This document shows, piece after piece, positions 15,511-28,739 of a stretch of 64,000 bases of DNA. The position numbers and the translations under genes were made by a program. This DNA is from Eopsaltria australis (Eukaryota > Chordata > Aves > Passeriformes > Petroicidae), in contig JAVTVJ010000347.1 in the NCBI GenBank assembly GCA_034509425.1, forward strand, positions 744,001 through 808,000, written 5' to 3'. Position 1 is the stretch's first letter. Every line of letters begins with the position of its first letter. The notes under the pieces are model-generated. The model was not told where the DNA came from. It did not search any database and saw only the letters and a list, made by a program, of their open reading frames with translations.

Positions 15511-16163
15511 AATTATGTAACCCTGGTTTTAGGAGCAGTATCCAATTTTAGACTGATATAACTCACAAATTTCTTCCCATAAGAGTGAATCCCTTGGTTT
15601 TGTGATTTGCAGTGTGCAAACTAAGAATACCCTCCCCCTCCTTCAAAACCACAGAGGTAGGAGCTTATAAATATAAATGACTTTTCATAACTGGGTGTAG
15701 TGTGACCTCATGGTCAGAGATGAGATATAATATTTATTTCTCCACAATTTCCTGATGCTGTTTCCATAAAATAGCTTTCTCATGTTTCTCATTTCTAAAT
15801 TTGACTTATATATGCAAATACCTTGACTCTTTTAAAAGTTACACAGGATAAAACACAAATATACAAATTGTGTGAGAAATGTGGAAAAAAAAAAGCTACA
15901 GAAATAATGATTGAAATCCCTTACAGCAAACCAAGATTTAATTAGTATTTATGCACTATTGTGACATGAAACACCTTTCAATAGTATTGACATAGGCATA
16001 CAGCTTTTTTGTTAAAAGAAATACGACTTTCACTTTCCATAGAACCTTCATAGGTCTCTTTACTAAGTCGGATGCTGCTGAGATTTCTACTGTCTTAAAT
16101 AAGGAAAATGCCATGAGCTAAAATGAGATATACTGATATAAATCCAGAATAAATCATCTTAAA

Positions 16164-16181
16164 TTTATGCTTAAGCATAAA
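16164..16181. repeat. 18-bp perfect palindrome
   Basis: The sequence tttatgcttaagcataaa reads the same on both strands with no spacer. It could be a dimer-binding site or chance AT-rich symmetry; flanking bases do not extend it. Confidence 0.6.
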
Positions 16182-17095
16182 ATGTTTATGGCAAATTCCC
16201 ATGACAAAAATAGCTCACTAGAAGATGTTTGGCAGGGACAGCAAAACAGTTTCATAATTGTAGTTCATTCACAAATATTAATGGAAACATGTTTTGCCGT
16301 GTATATTAAAGTCAGTCATTTATCTCTTGAATAATTGCTAGGCTATGGAGAAACAATGAAAAGAATGACGTTCTAGACTTTTTCTGTTCTTTCTCTGTCT
16401 TTGTTTTAATTTCAATATGCTCAAGAAGGCTCATCCAAGGGATCAAAACAAATTACTTCTAAGATGGCTTTGCTATGATGCAGTCATCCTATGTCCAAGG
16501 GAGACAGGTAGTGGTGGATTGCACAGAGAATACCTGACTGGGCTTTGACATGGTAGAGAAGTCTTCACCATAAGCAGATTTGGTTTTCTAATTTTGTGCA
16601 GGCCTTGATAAATCTCTCAGCATAGACTAATCTGCTATTACAGCAAGTGCAGCCAAAATCCAGAAATCCTCCAGTTAATTCTGGCTGCAAGCCAAACCTC
16701 ACTGTTTCCCCACTGTACTGCCCTCCCACAGAATAAAATCTGACTGGGTTCCCTTAAAATAGCAAATGAATTTTGAATTCATTGAGGGAAAATCAGCTCT
16801 AACCAATGAAAGACAGGCTACCTAGTGTTCCTAGGGTTTACTCTTTGTTTAACATATAAAGGCTAAATATAATATATATTTTAGCATCTAAAGAATGTAG
16901 ATAAATGTAGCATTTCTGTGCATTTAAACCATTAAGATGGATTGGATCAATGGGTCTGCAACAGAAAGTCAGCAACAGTAGAGCTTGGAAGAGGAGACTC
17001 CACCACTGGGTTTTTTTTCTAATACATCAAGCAGAAACCAGCAGGTACAGGAAGGCTCAAGGTGAGGAGATTAGCAGTCTGATCTCAGAACAGAG

Positions 17096-17119
17096 AATTA
17101 TCTCAGAACTGAGATAATT
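17096..17119. repeat. Inverted repeat, 10-bp arms, 4-nt loop
   Basis: Arms aattatctca and tgagataatt are perfect reverse complements around the loop gaac. No U-run follows it, and nothing suggests a transcribed hairpin. Confidence 0.6.
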
Positions 17120-18837
17120 TAAAGCTGACATGATACAAACTTCAGCTACTGAAACTGTAGGTTCCTTATTTACCTTGGTGATGAAGAGCTTCCAGTTGAA
17201 AGATTTCAACAGTGCCAGCACTCCATAGTGTCAAACTGCTGGGAAAGGAGCATGGTGAAATCAGCAGCAGAGGTTGTGGGCATGCAAAGATCATTCCGGT
17301 ACAACAAAGCTAGGTCATGTCAGGTGGAGTAGCTGCTATGGGAGTGAAACAGCTATGTGTGCTTTCTGCCTCTGCTGACAGCAGCTGTGGTACAGCACCA
17401 AAACTACTATAAATGTAATAAAATTTGGGAAAAACGTTATCCATACTCCCACTGATTAGTAGGTATAGAAAAAGTTTTGTCTACATAACTCCCAACAGTT
17501 AATTCTTTAAAACCCATTAATAAGTCTTGTATTGTCTGCAACTTCCTGTTCTTTTTTTATATATTTCTGCTTCATTTTCAGAATGTTCTAATGCATGTCT
17601 TTTTAATGTATTTGTTTGATTTTGCACTTATTACTCAGTTAACACTATTTTTAAAATTTCCCTGAGTAAGACTGAAGAAAATTTGTTTTGTATCACTGCC
17701 TATTCCATGGAGGAAAAAAAAGAGACTCCACACTTGTCTCCTTCAAAAGTTCCATAAAAATAAGAGGGCAAAACTTTCAAAATTATTTTGGAAAAAAATT
17801 TGCTACCCTTTAGCTTTCAAGAGATCACATAATGGACATTTTATACACAAAAGCATGTGGAATAAAAGTATGCATAATTAACCTCTCGAGTACGGGGTGA
17901 ACCTTTGCCATGTATATTTTGTTTTCCAGGCTTAATCTATTCTCTATGATTTTACCTATGTTATATATCTTGTGGTAGAAACTCATAAAAGGTGATATAA
18001 CACTCTTAGCCACTTAATAAAGACTAGTAACATCAGTTAGCCAGAGATGGGAAGAGCAACTGAAACAGGTCATGCTACTGACTAAGCCAGATTTCACAAC
18101 AACTTTCAACAAATATGTAGAATGTGAATAAAATCCTTAGGGGACAATTTGACCCTAAAAAAAAAAAAGAAATGGACAGTGTCATAAGCATCCAAATTTT
18201 GTCTTGCAAACCTCATAACTTCCTAGTATAACAAAAACATAGTTGTTTCATAATGTCACTGGGGAAAGTGTGGTAAACACATACTGTTATAAACTGAAAA
18301 AGCAACCAAAGCATCATCACATTCAGTGCACCAAAGAAAATTTTAAAAGAATAAAACCAGAAGAAAAAACACCGTTTCCTTCAAGCCATGCAGACTTTAT
18401 ATTTTTTTCTTTCCAAGACAATAGCTGATGATCTGCTAATGAGACCTCTTATTATGCAGGAATGTTTGCAGTCATTAGTCTTCAGGCAAAGTTCATCAAA
18501 AGAATACAGACAATTACTTTAAAAATACCTGTGACACTTAAAAGAATACCTCAATGGCACTTAACGCATCCACTACCAAACTGCAAACTAGCTTTACAGG
18601 TTACTACAGAATTTGACTGCAAAGAAAGCCATGGTGCTTGTTGTAGCCCCCCAAAGCCATGGATCTGCTTCTGCCTTGGTGCAAAATCCCATGCATCACT
18701 GCATTCCTCTCCGTGTGAATCATAGCAAGTCACAGCTGCTAGGTCTGGGTGGATCACCTTGTTCAGTAGAAAGATCAACTGGCTGAAATAAAGAAGGAAA
18801 AACAAAGTGATTTCCTGCCAGCAACTGGAAAGAAAAG

Positions 18838-18925
18838 CGACATATGGAAATGTTTCTTCATACCATTCATGGTTAGCTGGTGGAACTCATTGCTGCAAGA
18901 GTTCATTGAGACTGGATCTGAGGGA
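18838..18925 (+). mobile_element. Possible older CR1-type LINE 3' fragment
   Basis: The stretch around 18865-18910 (core 'gtggaactcattgctgcaagag') resembles the conserved 'tgtggaactcattgccacaggatgt' segment that I remember from the 3' region of older sauropsid CR1 LINEs. It lies just upstream of a clearer CR1 copy in the same orientation, so it may be part of the same insertion or an independent relic. The match is short; RepeatMasker would decide. Confidence 0.35.
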
Positions 18926-19054
18926 GGCTGGATATCTACCAGCATATTCCTAACCCTCAAGAACTAGACTAGTAAAGCCCAAATATCCAGATGAGAATGC
19001 TGGGAGACAAAAAACATCTCACATTTCAGGAAATAAGCTGGGGATCCAGCTGTT

Positions 19055-19672
19055 GTCCAGTTGCTGGACAGCAAGCTGTCCATGAGCCAGAGCGTGTCCT
19101 TGTTCCTATGAAAGCCAATGAGCTCTATTAAGTAGAGCATTGCCAGCATTGCCCATCTGCTCAGCCCTGGCGAGGCCACATCTGGAGCGCTGTGTCCACA
19201 TCTGGGATCCTCAGTACAAGAGAGACACGGAGTTCCTGGAGTGCATCCAGTGGGGGCTATGAAGATGTTTAAGGGACTGGACCACTTATGAAGAAAGGCT
19301 GAGGGAGCTGAGCCTGTTCACCTCAAGAAGAGACATCTGAGGTGGAACCTCATCAATGCCTATGAGTATCTGAAGGGCAGGGTATCAAGAGGATGTTTCC
19401 AGGTTCGTCTTGGTGGTGCCAAGCAAAAGGACAAGAGGAAACAGGAAGAAAGTGATGCACAGGAATTTCCATCTGAATCTGAGGAAGTGACCACAAGTGA
19501 CCACATCTGGGAACAGATTGATCAGACGGGTTGTGGAGTTTCCCTCACTGGAGATATTCAAGAACCATCTGGATGCAATTCCCTGTAATGTGCTCTAAGA
19601 TAGCCCTTCTTGAGCAGGGAAGTTGGACTCATTGTGGTCCCTTCCAATCTTACCCATTCTGTGATTTTGTGA
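19055..19672 (+). mobile_element. CR1 LINE, 5'-truncated, 3' end intact
   Basis: The stretch follows the avian CR1 3' region from the end of the reverse-transcriptase ORF through the 3' UTR. In order I see the 'catgagccag...gtgtcc' segment (about 19082-19100), 'gccaatg' at 19113, 'ctggcgaggccacatctggagcgctgtgtccac' equivalents at 19167-19199, 'ctgagggagctgagcctgttcacct' equivalents near 19300, 'gttgtggagtttccctcactggagatattca' equivalents at 19530-19560, and the terminal 'cattctgtgattttgtga' at 19655-19672. The terminal octamer-like repeat fixes the plus orientation. The coding part is full of stops and indels and is dead. CR1 is the dominant avian LINE and is normally 5'-truncated like this. 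Confidence 0.9.
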
Positions 19673-19850
19673 CCTGCAGGAACATCTTCTGACAGCGCAT
19701 ATTTATTTCATCAGTATTTGTAATTGGATTAGAAACAGCGGTTGGACCAACCGTGTCAGGTGACTGTGTGATAATTTGACACAGCTGCTTACAATCTGGG
19801 CCTTACCAAACACTTTTGCAGCAGTTTGTATCAAAAGTGAGCTGGTATTG

Positions 19851-20015
19851 TCAGAGAATATCCCAAGTTGGAAGGGACCTGTAAGGACCATCAAGTCCAT
19901 CTCCCAGCTTCTTGCAGGACTACCTAAAACTAAACCATGTGACTGTGAGCCTCATCTAGATGCTTCTTGAACTCTGACATGCATGGTGCTGTGACCACTT
20001 CCCATCAAGCACATA
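19851..20015 (-). mobile_element. CR1 LINE 3' end, reverse orientation
   Basis: This is the complement of a CR1 3' UTR. It begins with the reversed terminal region (tcagagaatatcccaagttggaagg at 19851 onward) and continues through 'accatcaagtccatctccc' and 'gcttcttgaactctgacatgcatggtgctgtgaccacttcc', each matching the reverse CR1 consensus I remember. It sits about 180 bp from the plus-strand CR1, so the two copies are in tail-to-tail arrangement. It is truncated at about 20.0 kb and has no coding capacity. Confidence 0.85.
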
Positions 20016-23000
20016 TGCCACCAGTTTCGAATCCTGACAGTAGTTTTAATGCTGTGGTGTTTAACTAGCAAACCATCTTAGTTTCTAGCTTCTGTGAACA
20101 ATCTGTTTTTCTCCTTATTGTCACAAAACCTTTGAGCCTGATGATAACCCGATTTATCTGTTCTGCATGCCTGAAATAAGACCACCAAATGTTAAAAATG
20201 GTGGAAATCATGTGGTGAACTTATATTCTGCTTCATATTGCATTAATTAGATCCAGTAAGGTTCAGGAGATAAAAATCTCTTAATTTAAAATGCAGTGCA
20301 ATGACAATTCACACAGAGGTATTGAGATGTGTGAGAGCAGTCTTTCGAGAGGAATCCTTATAGTCACACTGTACTATTCATGCTGCTTTCTGAAATCTAC
20401 TGTTCCTTTTAATGTTACTACTTTATTGTATCTGTACCTGTTCGGTGTTTAAAGTAGATTTAAAAAATTTCTATCGCATTTTCCCTGTAAATACTTGATA
20501 TGTGTTACTGAACTCTTATAATGAAGCAACAGCTAAACAATTTGTAGAAGTGAAATTTGAAATCTGAAAAAAGCTTAAGTTTTAGCATCAAGATACCATT
20601 CAGTCTTTGTGGCTATAACTATTCACTACACTCAAATATTGCACTGGGAGTCTTCTCCTGTCCTGGTAGTATTGTTGTTGGGAACTCTTCATAATGGGAA
20701 AAGACAAAAGAAGCAAGCTCTGCACCAGATCAGAGCACTACTTGCACTCTTAAGCAGAGAATGGATTAAACAGAAGCACAGTTAGAGATCCTATATTGCA
20801 TTATTTTAACAGCTTCCTCCCCATATACAAGAGTTCTTTAACTTCTCATTTTTAAAGCATTTAGTCTCCAAATGATCAGTATATGTCACAGAGGATTAAG
20901 ATGATTTCCCAAAGATTTAAGAAAATAAAAGTATTTTCAACCCTCCTCTAGTATAGCACTTAAATCTTTGTTACAATACCTGAGCACATATCACAGGAGG
21001 AAACTTATGCATGATTGAAAACACAGGGTTTAGCACTAGAAAGACCTTTAGGCAGCATTATATCAGTAAACTTCTGCATAAGTTTATTGCTATAAATTCA
21101 ATCCCATTGCAGAGGGTTGTCTGGTGGTGCAGTATTCCCTGTTACAGGAGCATGGTACCAGTAGGAAGTCATATTTACCCCAACTCACAGTCTCTGACCA
21201 TAACACCCTCAGCTGTGTTGATAAATATCTTTGACTAGCTCTCAATATTTATTTTAAATTTAATAATTTACTTTTTACTCATCCTTATTTTCTGTCCTTT
21301 TTGTACTTTTGTCTTTTCTTGTAATTGAGAAAAAAAGAAAATAAATAATAGTTTTCATGATCTGGTTTATGCACGTTATCTCAGTGATTGCTTGGCAATC
21401 ACTAGAGGGAGAGTAGGAGAATACATAGAGTATGCCAAATTTTATGGAAAACATTGCGCAATCTATCCATTTGGGTCAATCTTCAACCTGTGCTGTTCAG
21501 TGTAGGGGCATTGTCTGGCCCAGCAAGAAACTTGCTTTAGAATAGCACTTCCACTGAGCAGTGGAAATCCTGTATTTCCCACTACCAGGGAAATGCATTG
21601 CCTTGTTCCAGTCTGAGAGCAGAGTATAAACAACACCACACACTCTGTACTGGGCAGCACAATTTGGCTAAAACTACAGAAGAAGAAAAGAAAGACTGAC
21701 TGATGTGATAAATTAGAAAGGGAAATTAGAAAGGAAAAAAATTATTTGGAAATATTCCAAGAAATAATGAAGCACTGTAAACCACCTAACATTTGTCTAT
21801 ATTATATAGTTTGTATTGCATTTTTATAGTGTGACTCTTCTATTCCAAAAAAATGCTCATACAAAATGTTTGAAAAGTATTATTGTACAGTTAATGAATA
21901 CTCTAAAAAATTATTTGGAGGATGAGTCACGTGTATAATACAGAGTGCAAGTACACATTCACTTTAGTGTAGCAAAAGAAATAAAACTTTCAAGATTAAA
22001 ATACAGTTTCTCAAGTTTCAATTTTAGAGTGATTTTCCATATATTATATGGATTCAGATTAATCTTAATTTTAAATTGGTTTGAGAGCCCTTCAGTACTA
22101 ATCAACAGATTTTTCCAAGTAACATATTTTTTCTACCTTCCTTTCTTAGAGTGCTTGAATTTAATAATGTTGGGATTTCCTCCTCCAAAGTGGGATCTGC
22201 TAAATAAATTTAAATTAAATTAAATACTTAAAAAAAGAATGAAACCTGTGAAAAACACAATCTGATAAGATCAAGAGTCTGAATCTGTAATCCCCAAAAC
22301 ATGACAATCTGAAATTAAATCTGAATTGATGTGTTCCTGAATTGCTATTCTGAAAAATTTACTTCTTTCTTTAAAAAAATGTTTTCCCAAGTCCATAACC
22401 CGAACATGAAGTTCATATAGGAAAATATTCTAGAATAAGGCTATTATTATACAAGCCCCATAACTCCCATGGAATTTCCCTTATGAAAGGGAACTCCAGA
22501 CTGGCCAGTTGGCTTTCCAGTCATCCTTGCTGGTAGACACATTCAGTGGGGTTATTATTGTGGGTAATGCCCCATATGTTTCCTGCATTAAGAAGGTGAG
22601 GGCAGATGAACACCTGCCATGACATAAGTCATAATGAAATTCACTTCACGAAGTAGAAAAGTCCTAAAAAAATGAGTGGAAAATCTCTATTTCTGAATTT
22701 GAAAGTGGAGTTGTAGAGGGGACTTCCAGCCAAAAACTGATCAGGTTTTGAAACGGATGACAGGGATAGCCTGCATCTTGCATTTGCAAGGTTGCGGAAA
22801 AGGTTAGAAAAGAAAAAGAGAGAAGTTGCTAGATTTTTGAAACAGAGTCATGAATTCTGGTTTTGCATGGCAGCACTGACAAGCCTCACCACTTCCTTGG
22901 TGTTAAGCACCAGGCAAACAGAAATGTTCAAAAGTAAAAGCACATTCCCACATGCCCCACCACAGATGTCTTGTAGAAATGGCAGAATGAATTGACAATA

Positions 23001-24512
23001 ATATAACTGTACTTAGAAACAAGTTTTATGATGTCAAGTACAGTATACATCTGCTGAAATGCAACTGTAAAAGAAAAAAAAGAGAAATCACAGATCTCAA
23101 CTCATTTCTATGATGACCATGCAAGAAAATGCTATGACAGTAGCTGGGAGGCATGGCAGGAAGGGGCAGAGGGATCACTTTTCTCGAAGCAGGCAAATGC
23201 TGAGCTTGGAGAAATATCTGGTCTGACCCATCTGTGGCTTTTCATATTTTCAAAAACCAGCAAACAAAAAGGACATGTGAATTGAATCCTCTGCTATTTT
23301 AATTTTAGCTTGTTCATCCAACATTTCAAACAATGCTATATGAATGATGCTTTTTTTGAAAACCAAACAATACTTCTACCTCTAAACCTTTTCCAGATTT
23401 GATTTCACAAGGTGAAATTAAGCCAGTGTGAAAGCCTAAGGTGCCCAGAATGGAAATGCTGACAAACTTTCAGCTACAGATGTGCTAGCAACCCACCTCA
23501 CATGTTTTGTCATTAATTAAGCAAATGAAACAGAAAACAGAGAAAAATTAGCCGAAGTTCAGTGGTTACTTGTTGCAAATTTGTAAATGGGCTCTCTACC
23601 ATAGAGATACGTAAAATAATGCTCCTGTTAAAAGTTATGTGGAAAATAAAGGTTCTCAGCAAGCTAATTTTACTCTGTTAACAAAGCATGGTTTCAAGCT
23701 ATTCTTGTTAACCATCCACCCACTTTCTTTTCCTTCACCACCTCAGATTTGCAGATAGGAGGTACAATTACAGTCCTTTGTTTCATCCTGAGATCTCTTT
23801 ACAAAATAAAGTCTGCTTTTATCCTGTTGAAACCTATGTGCTTTCCTTCATTGTGTAAAGCTAAAGGAGCTGATGTCTAACTTTAAAGTAATCCTTTGTG
23901 TTGCTCTTTTTTCCCCCCTCCCTGCCTCTTTGTTGTATGTATAGCCTGACTGTGTGCCTTCAATTGAACTTTTCCCCTGCCAAATCACACACTTAAAGCA
24001 GGAAAAAAGAGGCTGGGGTGAAATCCTGGCCCCACTATACTTCAAGGGCTTTAACGGGGTTAGGTTTCCACCCTAGCGGGCACTGCTCTTTGAATTGCTC
24101 CTTTTAGTCCTGCCCGAGATGTTTTACCCCTCCTGGAATGGAAGTGTTCTGGTGGACATTTCTGGCGCAGATGGTCTGCTGCAGCCAACTGAGTGCCAGG
24201 AATTAGGGTGATTTAACTGGCTTTGACACGGGCAGTTGACACCGTAGTGGGATCATGATCCAAGAATTTAAGGACCCCACTCTTAACAAATGTGCGGTTT
24301 CCAATATGACTCCAAAAGAATGATGATAAAGAAACTACGTATTTGCAATTATATTTGTATTTGTATTCCTCCAAAAGCCCTTTTTTCATCTGTCTGGACA
24401 TGCCAGGAAGATTGACTTTTCCAGTGTACTTAATGGGGTGTTCTGGATATTTGTAACAGAAGAGGATGCTGCAAAAAAATAAGAAAGGGGTGCAGAAATC
24501 AAATTAGCAAAA
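20016..24512. other. Intergenic DNA, no gene recognised
   Basis: No gene, LINE or LTR was recognised. The segment 24040-24280 is richer in GC and CpG than its surroundings and reads like a conserved non-coding block, but this cannot be established without alignment. Open frames are all under about 95 codons. Confidence 0.5.
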
Positions 24513-24579
24513 AACCACCACCACCACCACTAATAATAATAATAGACATCATCATCATCATCGTCATCATCATCATCAA
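24513..24579. repeat. Compound trinucleotide microsatellite (CCA)n-(TAA)n-(ATC)n
   Basis: Three different trinucleotide runs follow each other almost directly: CCA units at about 24514-24530, TAA units at about 24531-24543, and ATC units at 24547-24579 with one interrupting g. Such compound arrays are likely to be length-polymorphic. Confidence 0.9.
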
Positions 24580-26208
24580 GATAAGGTTGACAACCACTTG
24601 CCTGTGCAGAAGGAAGGTGTTTGCAAGTTCAATGTAGTGGGGCTATAGGGACATAAAATTTGGAATGTTAATGCTGGGCTGTTTCTCGTGGTAGACTTAG
24701 ATTTTTCTTTTCCGCCTGTGCCACAGCTGTTCTCCAAAGGAGCCACAGGAGATGGGACTAACAGCAGGCTCGTCAAAAGAGTATATGCCTGAAGACTAAA
24801 CCCTTCCCCCTGCCTCTGCAAGCAGCTTCAGCCTGTGCAGATTTCCAGGCCATCTCCTTCATTTCCATTACGTAAATACCAGTAAGCACACACTGAGCCC
24901 TCAAGGCAGCACATGCTTTGTGTTGAATCAAATTCACAGGGATGTAGAGATTGAAGAAGATATGTTTGATCAAACAGAATGGGTAGTTTCACATTTCTGC
25001 ACCTTTACCTTCACTCCTCAGGGAGACCCGAGATGCACACCCTCACAATCCTTGGAGAAACTGTTCTTCCTTATTCCGTATCAGTTTTCTTCTGAATCTG
25101 AGGCACCACCTTTCTGAAATCAGTGGTGTAGTAGTGATTTTTAAAAGATACAAGTCTTCATACTGCCTCTAAAAAGATGTGCAGGATGCTCTGAACTTGT
25201 TCACAGAAAACTTGCTTCACTGCCCACAGACACAGCCATAATCTTCTTACCATCTATACTCATCCTCAGCTGAAAAGGAAGAGTAGTTCCACTATGTTTA
25301 TGGTATCGTTTGATACTTTGAACTTTCCCCAATATTATTTTCCTATCGTATTCTCCTGACACTCTAGGGAGCAGATTTTTAACTTCCAACTTCATTCATG
25401 AAATGGATACTAAAAAAACATCATAGACATCTCTGGTGTTTGCATTTTACATAGGATGTTCAGAAACTGGACAGGCTGCAACATGATTTGAGGGCTGGAG
25501 AAAACGTCTAAACCCCCTCAATCTGCTTAGGTTATCAAAAAGAAGACAAAGTGGTGACTTGCTCATTGTGTTTAGGTACATCTGCTGAAACGTTTTGACC
25601 TTGTAAACTTAGCCAGAACAGGAGTTTCATGAGGACTGAAACCAGAAGCAAATGTCAATGAATTGAGAGCATAGAGACAAAAGTGGAAAATCTTTTTGTT
25701 TAGGAACTTCTAAAGCTAAGGCTTATTTCTGCATTTGAAAAGATTTTAATTTAAAGATTTAACCAAGTTAAAAGAGTTAAATAAAAGGTCCTAGCTAATC
25801 ATTTTGTACTGACCCAAACCTATTGTTTGTTAAAGCAAACACTGGGCTGACTCATTATGTTGATAATAACCCTAGTGCTACAGCTACCACTGTGTTAATT
25901 ATTCTACTGCAGAAGAGAAATCCCCTGAGGTGGGTTTTGTACTTTGAAGTTGAAGTAATTAAAAAAATGCAACAAGATTCTGAACTATCTGAGGATTCTT
26001 GAATACACAAATAACCACCGTCTTCTAGCAATGAGAAAGTCAGAGCATGGCCTACCCACATTTTATTCTGATAGTTTTTCTCACATATACTGAAAAAGAG
26101 AGGGAAAACCTATTATTATTTTTTTTTTCAGTCTTAGTAATAATTTAAATCTTTTCCATGAGAAGCTTCTGATGTTACCAGCAACCTTCAGATTGAGTTT
26201 TTTTATAC

Positions 26209-26250
26209 AATATTTTTTATTTGAAGATTATCAACTTTATAAAAAATATT
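26209..26250. repeat. Inverted repeat, 12-bp arms, 18-nt spacer
   Basis: aatattttttat at 26209-26220 is the exact reverse complement of ataaaaaatatt at 26239-26250. The arms are low-complexity AT, so chance is a good explanation. Confidence 0.6.
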
Positions 26251-27769
26251 TGCTAAAACAATCATAATGAAGATTCCCACACATTACCCAAAACATTTTA
26301 GATCATTTAAAATATCACATGCAGGGTTGTAGAGAATTCAAGAAAAATAGACATCAGGGTGTGACTTGAAGCAACCAGGGAAATGAGCCTCTTAGGGAGA
26401 CAACCCAAACTTTTTTTTTCTGTAAGAGGAATCTCAGGCTTCGGGTCTAGGTGACAGAAAGAAAAAATGTAAAGTGAAAGAATACATTTTCAAAATTCCT
26501 ATGAAGCAAAGCCTCATTGTGTTTATGCAGCCCTTGTACCTGCACTCAACTTTTTGGAATAAGTGGCAGTATTTTTCTCCCGCTCTACAGAATACTGAGT
26601 TTAAAGACAATAAGATTAACAATCTCCAGCAACAGTGGTTACATCTGCTCCATAGGCCAGCCAGCAGCTCTGGACTCCTCCAAGCTGTTCTGAAAAAGAA
26701 AGCATTTGGATAATTGGACAAAGGTGCTTGGTGGAGCTCTAAAATAATCACTACCATCCCTCATCTTTCCCAGCCCTAAATATACATTTGAACTCTATCT
26801 TTTAATCCTGTTTTTTTGGCAGAACATCTTTAATCTCTTGCCCTCCATTCTAAGAAAAATTCATCCGCATGTGAGTTTGAGTAAAAGTTACTATTTATAG
26901 CAGTTTAAAGTGGTTTATATTGTCTAAATTTTTATTATACTGTCATGATAAATTTGCAGGCTTTTTTTACCAGTGTTTTGCTGTGAATAGAAGCTCAGAT
27001 GTGTACTCTGCTTACACTGTCTATCTACTGAAGTTGGATGACTGTTTTTCTTCCCATATCAATTACCTTTACCCCTTCATTTCCTTTTCTAAAGTACAAT
27101 TTGAGGTGATTTATAAAAAGGTAGCAAATTTGACTTGCATTTTTTAAATTGTTCCTTCCAAGTGAAACATAAAGACAAGTTTTGGTAATGAGAAATTTCC
27201 AAATGCTTTAAATCCTACAGGTTTGTCCACAGCAAGTCAAAGGTGCCCTTCATAACTCTCTTGCCACTGTCAATGCACCCATAGGTAAGATGCAACATGG
27301 TAGCTTGGACATTTGCTTAAAAGATGTCCTACTCAAACCTTTTATCTTCTCCTTTGAAGCATTTCCAGCCTCTTCCAGTTGAACGCAGTGTGATGGTTCT
27401 CACAGCCACTCTTTGTGTACTCCTGTTTAAACTCCTAAAACATCTCAGAAACAATTAGCTCATGTTACGTTGATTACTGAGAGAGGAAATAAGAATTGCA
27501 TTGTATATTATGGTTCTGTGGTCATATAGAAAAAGCAATGATTTGCACAGCCTGCTACTCACACCCTAAATATTTGGCTGACGATTTCCTGGATACATTA
27601 TGTTGAGCTAATACAGAAATTTGATGCTGTGTTTTGGGTAGGGGAAAGCCTAAAAACTGGCTGGATTAGTCACTGGTCTCAGAACTGCTTACTTCTTAGT
27701 GACCAATACATAGGATAACCCGGGTTCTTAATGACCATTTTATTTTGTTTTAATTCCATGGTTGTTGTG

Positions 27770-27900
27770 ACAGAATGAATTATCAGATGCAGGAAAAAGA
27801 CAGCTGGGTTTAATTAATCATTAACCCTCCCAGCATTTGCTGGGAACTGTGGCAGGAGTAGGGAGAAGGCTCTGCAGCCTCTATAAGAGGGACTCAACTC
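27770..27900. promoter_or_regulatory. Candidate conserved non-coding element
   Basis: Within 130 bp there is a homeodomain-type core (tttaattaatcattaa, about 27809-27824), a near-perfect palindrome (tcccagca-tt-tgctggga) at 27828-27845, and a TATA-like tataag at 27882-27887 preceded by GC-richer sequence. The texture is like known vertebrate enhancers or small promoters. No transcript evidence is visible from sequence alone. Confidence 0.25.
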
Positions 27901-28116
27901 ATTACAGAGCAATAGTTTTTCAGGAGTCTCTGAAGTATAAAGAAAGGTCTTTTCTAATGTGAGATTAACAGACTGAAGGGCTCATTAAATAATCCTATTC
28001 TGGTCAAGTCTTGCTGTGCCCAGTTTTGTGCCTCACACTTCAGGGAAAAGATGTATTTCAAATAAGAAAGGAAAGCAGAGTGAATTATCTAAGGTCTTGA
28101 AGATGTGATTTATCTG

Positions 28117-28150
28117 GAAAGAAAGAATGAAAGAACGAAAGAAAGAAAGG
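28117..28150. repeat. (GAAA)n microsatellite
   Basis: Imperfect GAAA units with single-base variants (gaat, gaac). It is a purine-only strand, typical of avian tetranucleotide repeats. Confidence 0.75.
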
Positions 28151-28739
28151 TGGGTGTCAAACTTCAAGAAGTGGGCCTGGTGAAAGGATCTGAAATAAAA
28201 AAGAAAGGAAGAAAAAAGTTTGATTTCTTGGTCAGTTACGGACTGGTCAAGTAGGATTAGGCAGAAACCACAGTACGGAAGGTACAAGTTACCAACAGGA
28301 AAACTTTCAGTGATTAAGAAGTGAGGAACATTTTCCCACATTCCTGGGAAAGACATACCACAAAGCAAGCTAGGGCTGAGCCTCCAGCACTGTCCTGTCT
28401 TCCATCAGGGAAATTTAAGTTTTGGTCCTCCTCTTCCACTGCTGTAAACCTTAGACCAGTGATTTCCAAACTAGAAGATAAGACATGATCACAACGACTA
28501 TGAACGAGCAACCAAGTCCAGACTAATGAGCTTTGTTTCTGCAGGACAGTATCAATATTAGTCTTGTGTCTGGTCTGCAAGAGGGAGGAGGCTAAGGAGC
28601 CAGATCCAGAAATGCATAGGACAGGGGTGATTTATGTTCCTGACTCAGTAATATAAATTCTGGTTCTAGTTAAGTTATTCACACAATTGTTTATTGCTTG
28701 GGTTTCAATCCCTGATGCTTCAACAGAAGAAGCTGAGTC

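Larger units (their letters stand above)
11564..18837. other. Intergenic DNA, no gene recognised
   Basis: This is single-copy AT-rich sequence. It contains a short TTTA-type microsatellite (about 15485-15510), an 18-bp perfect palindrome at 16164-16181 and a 10-bp-stem inverted repeat at 17096-17119. The longest open frame (14399-14839, minus, 146 codons) has no domain I recognise and its composition follows the surrounding AT-rich DNA, so I do not call it a gene. Confidence 0.55.
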
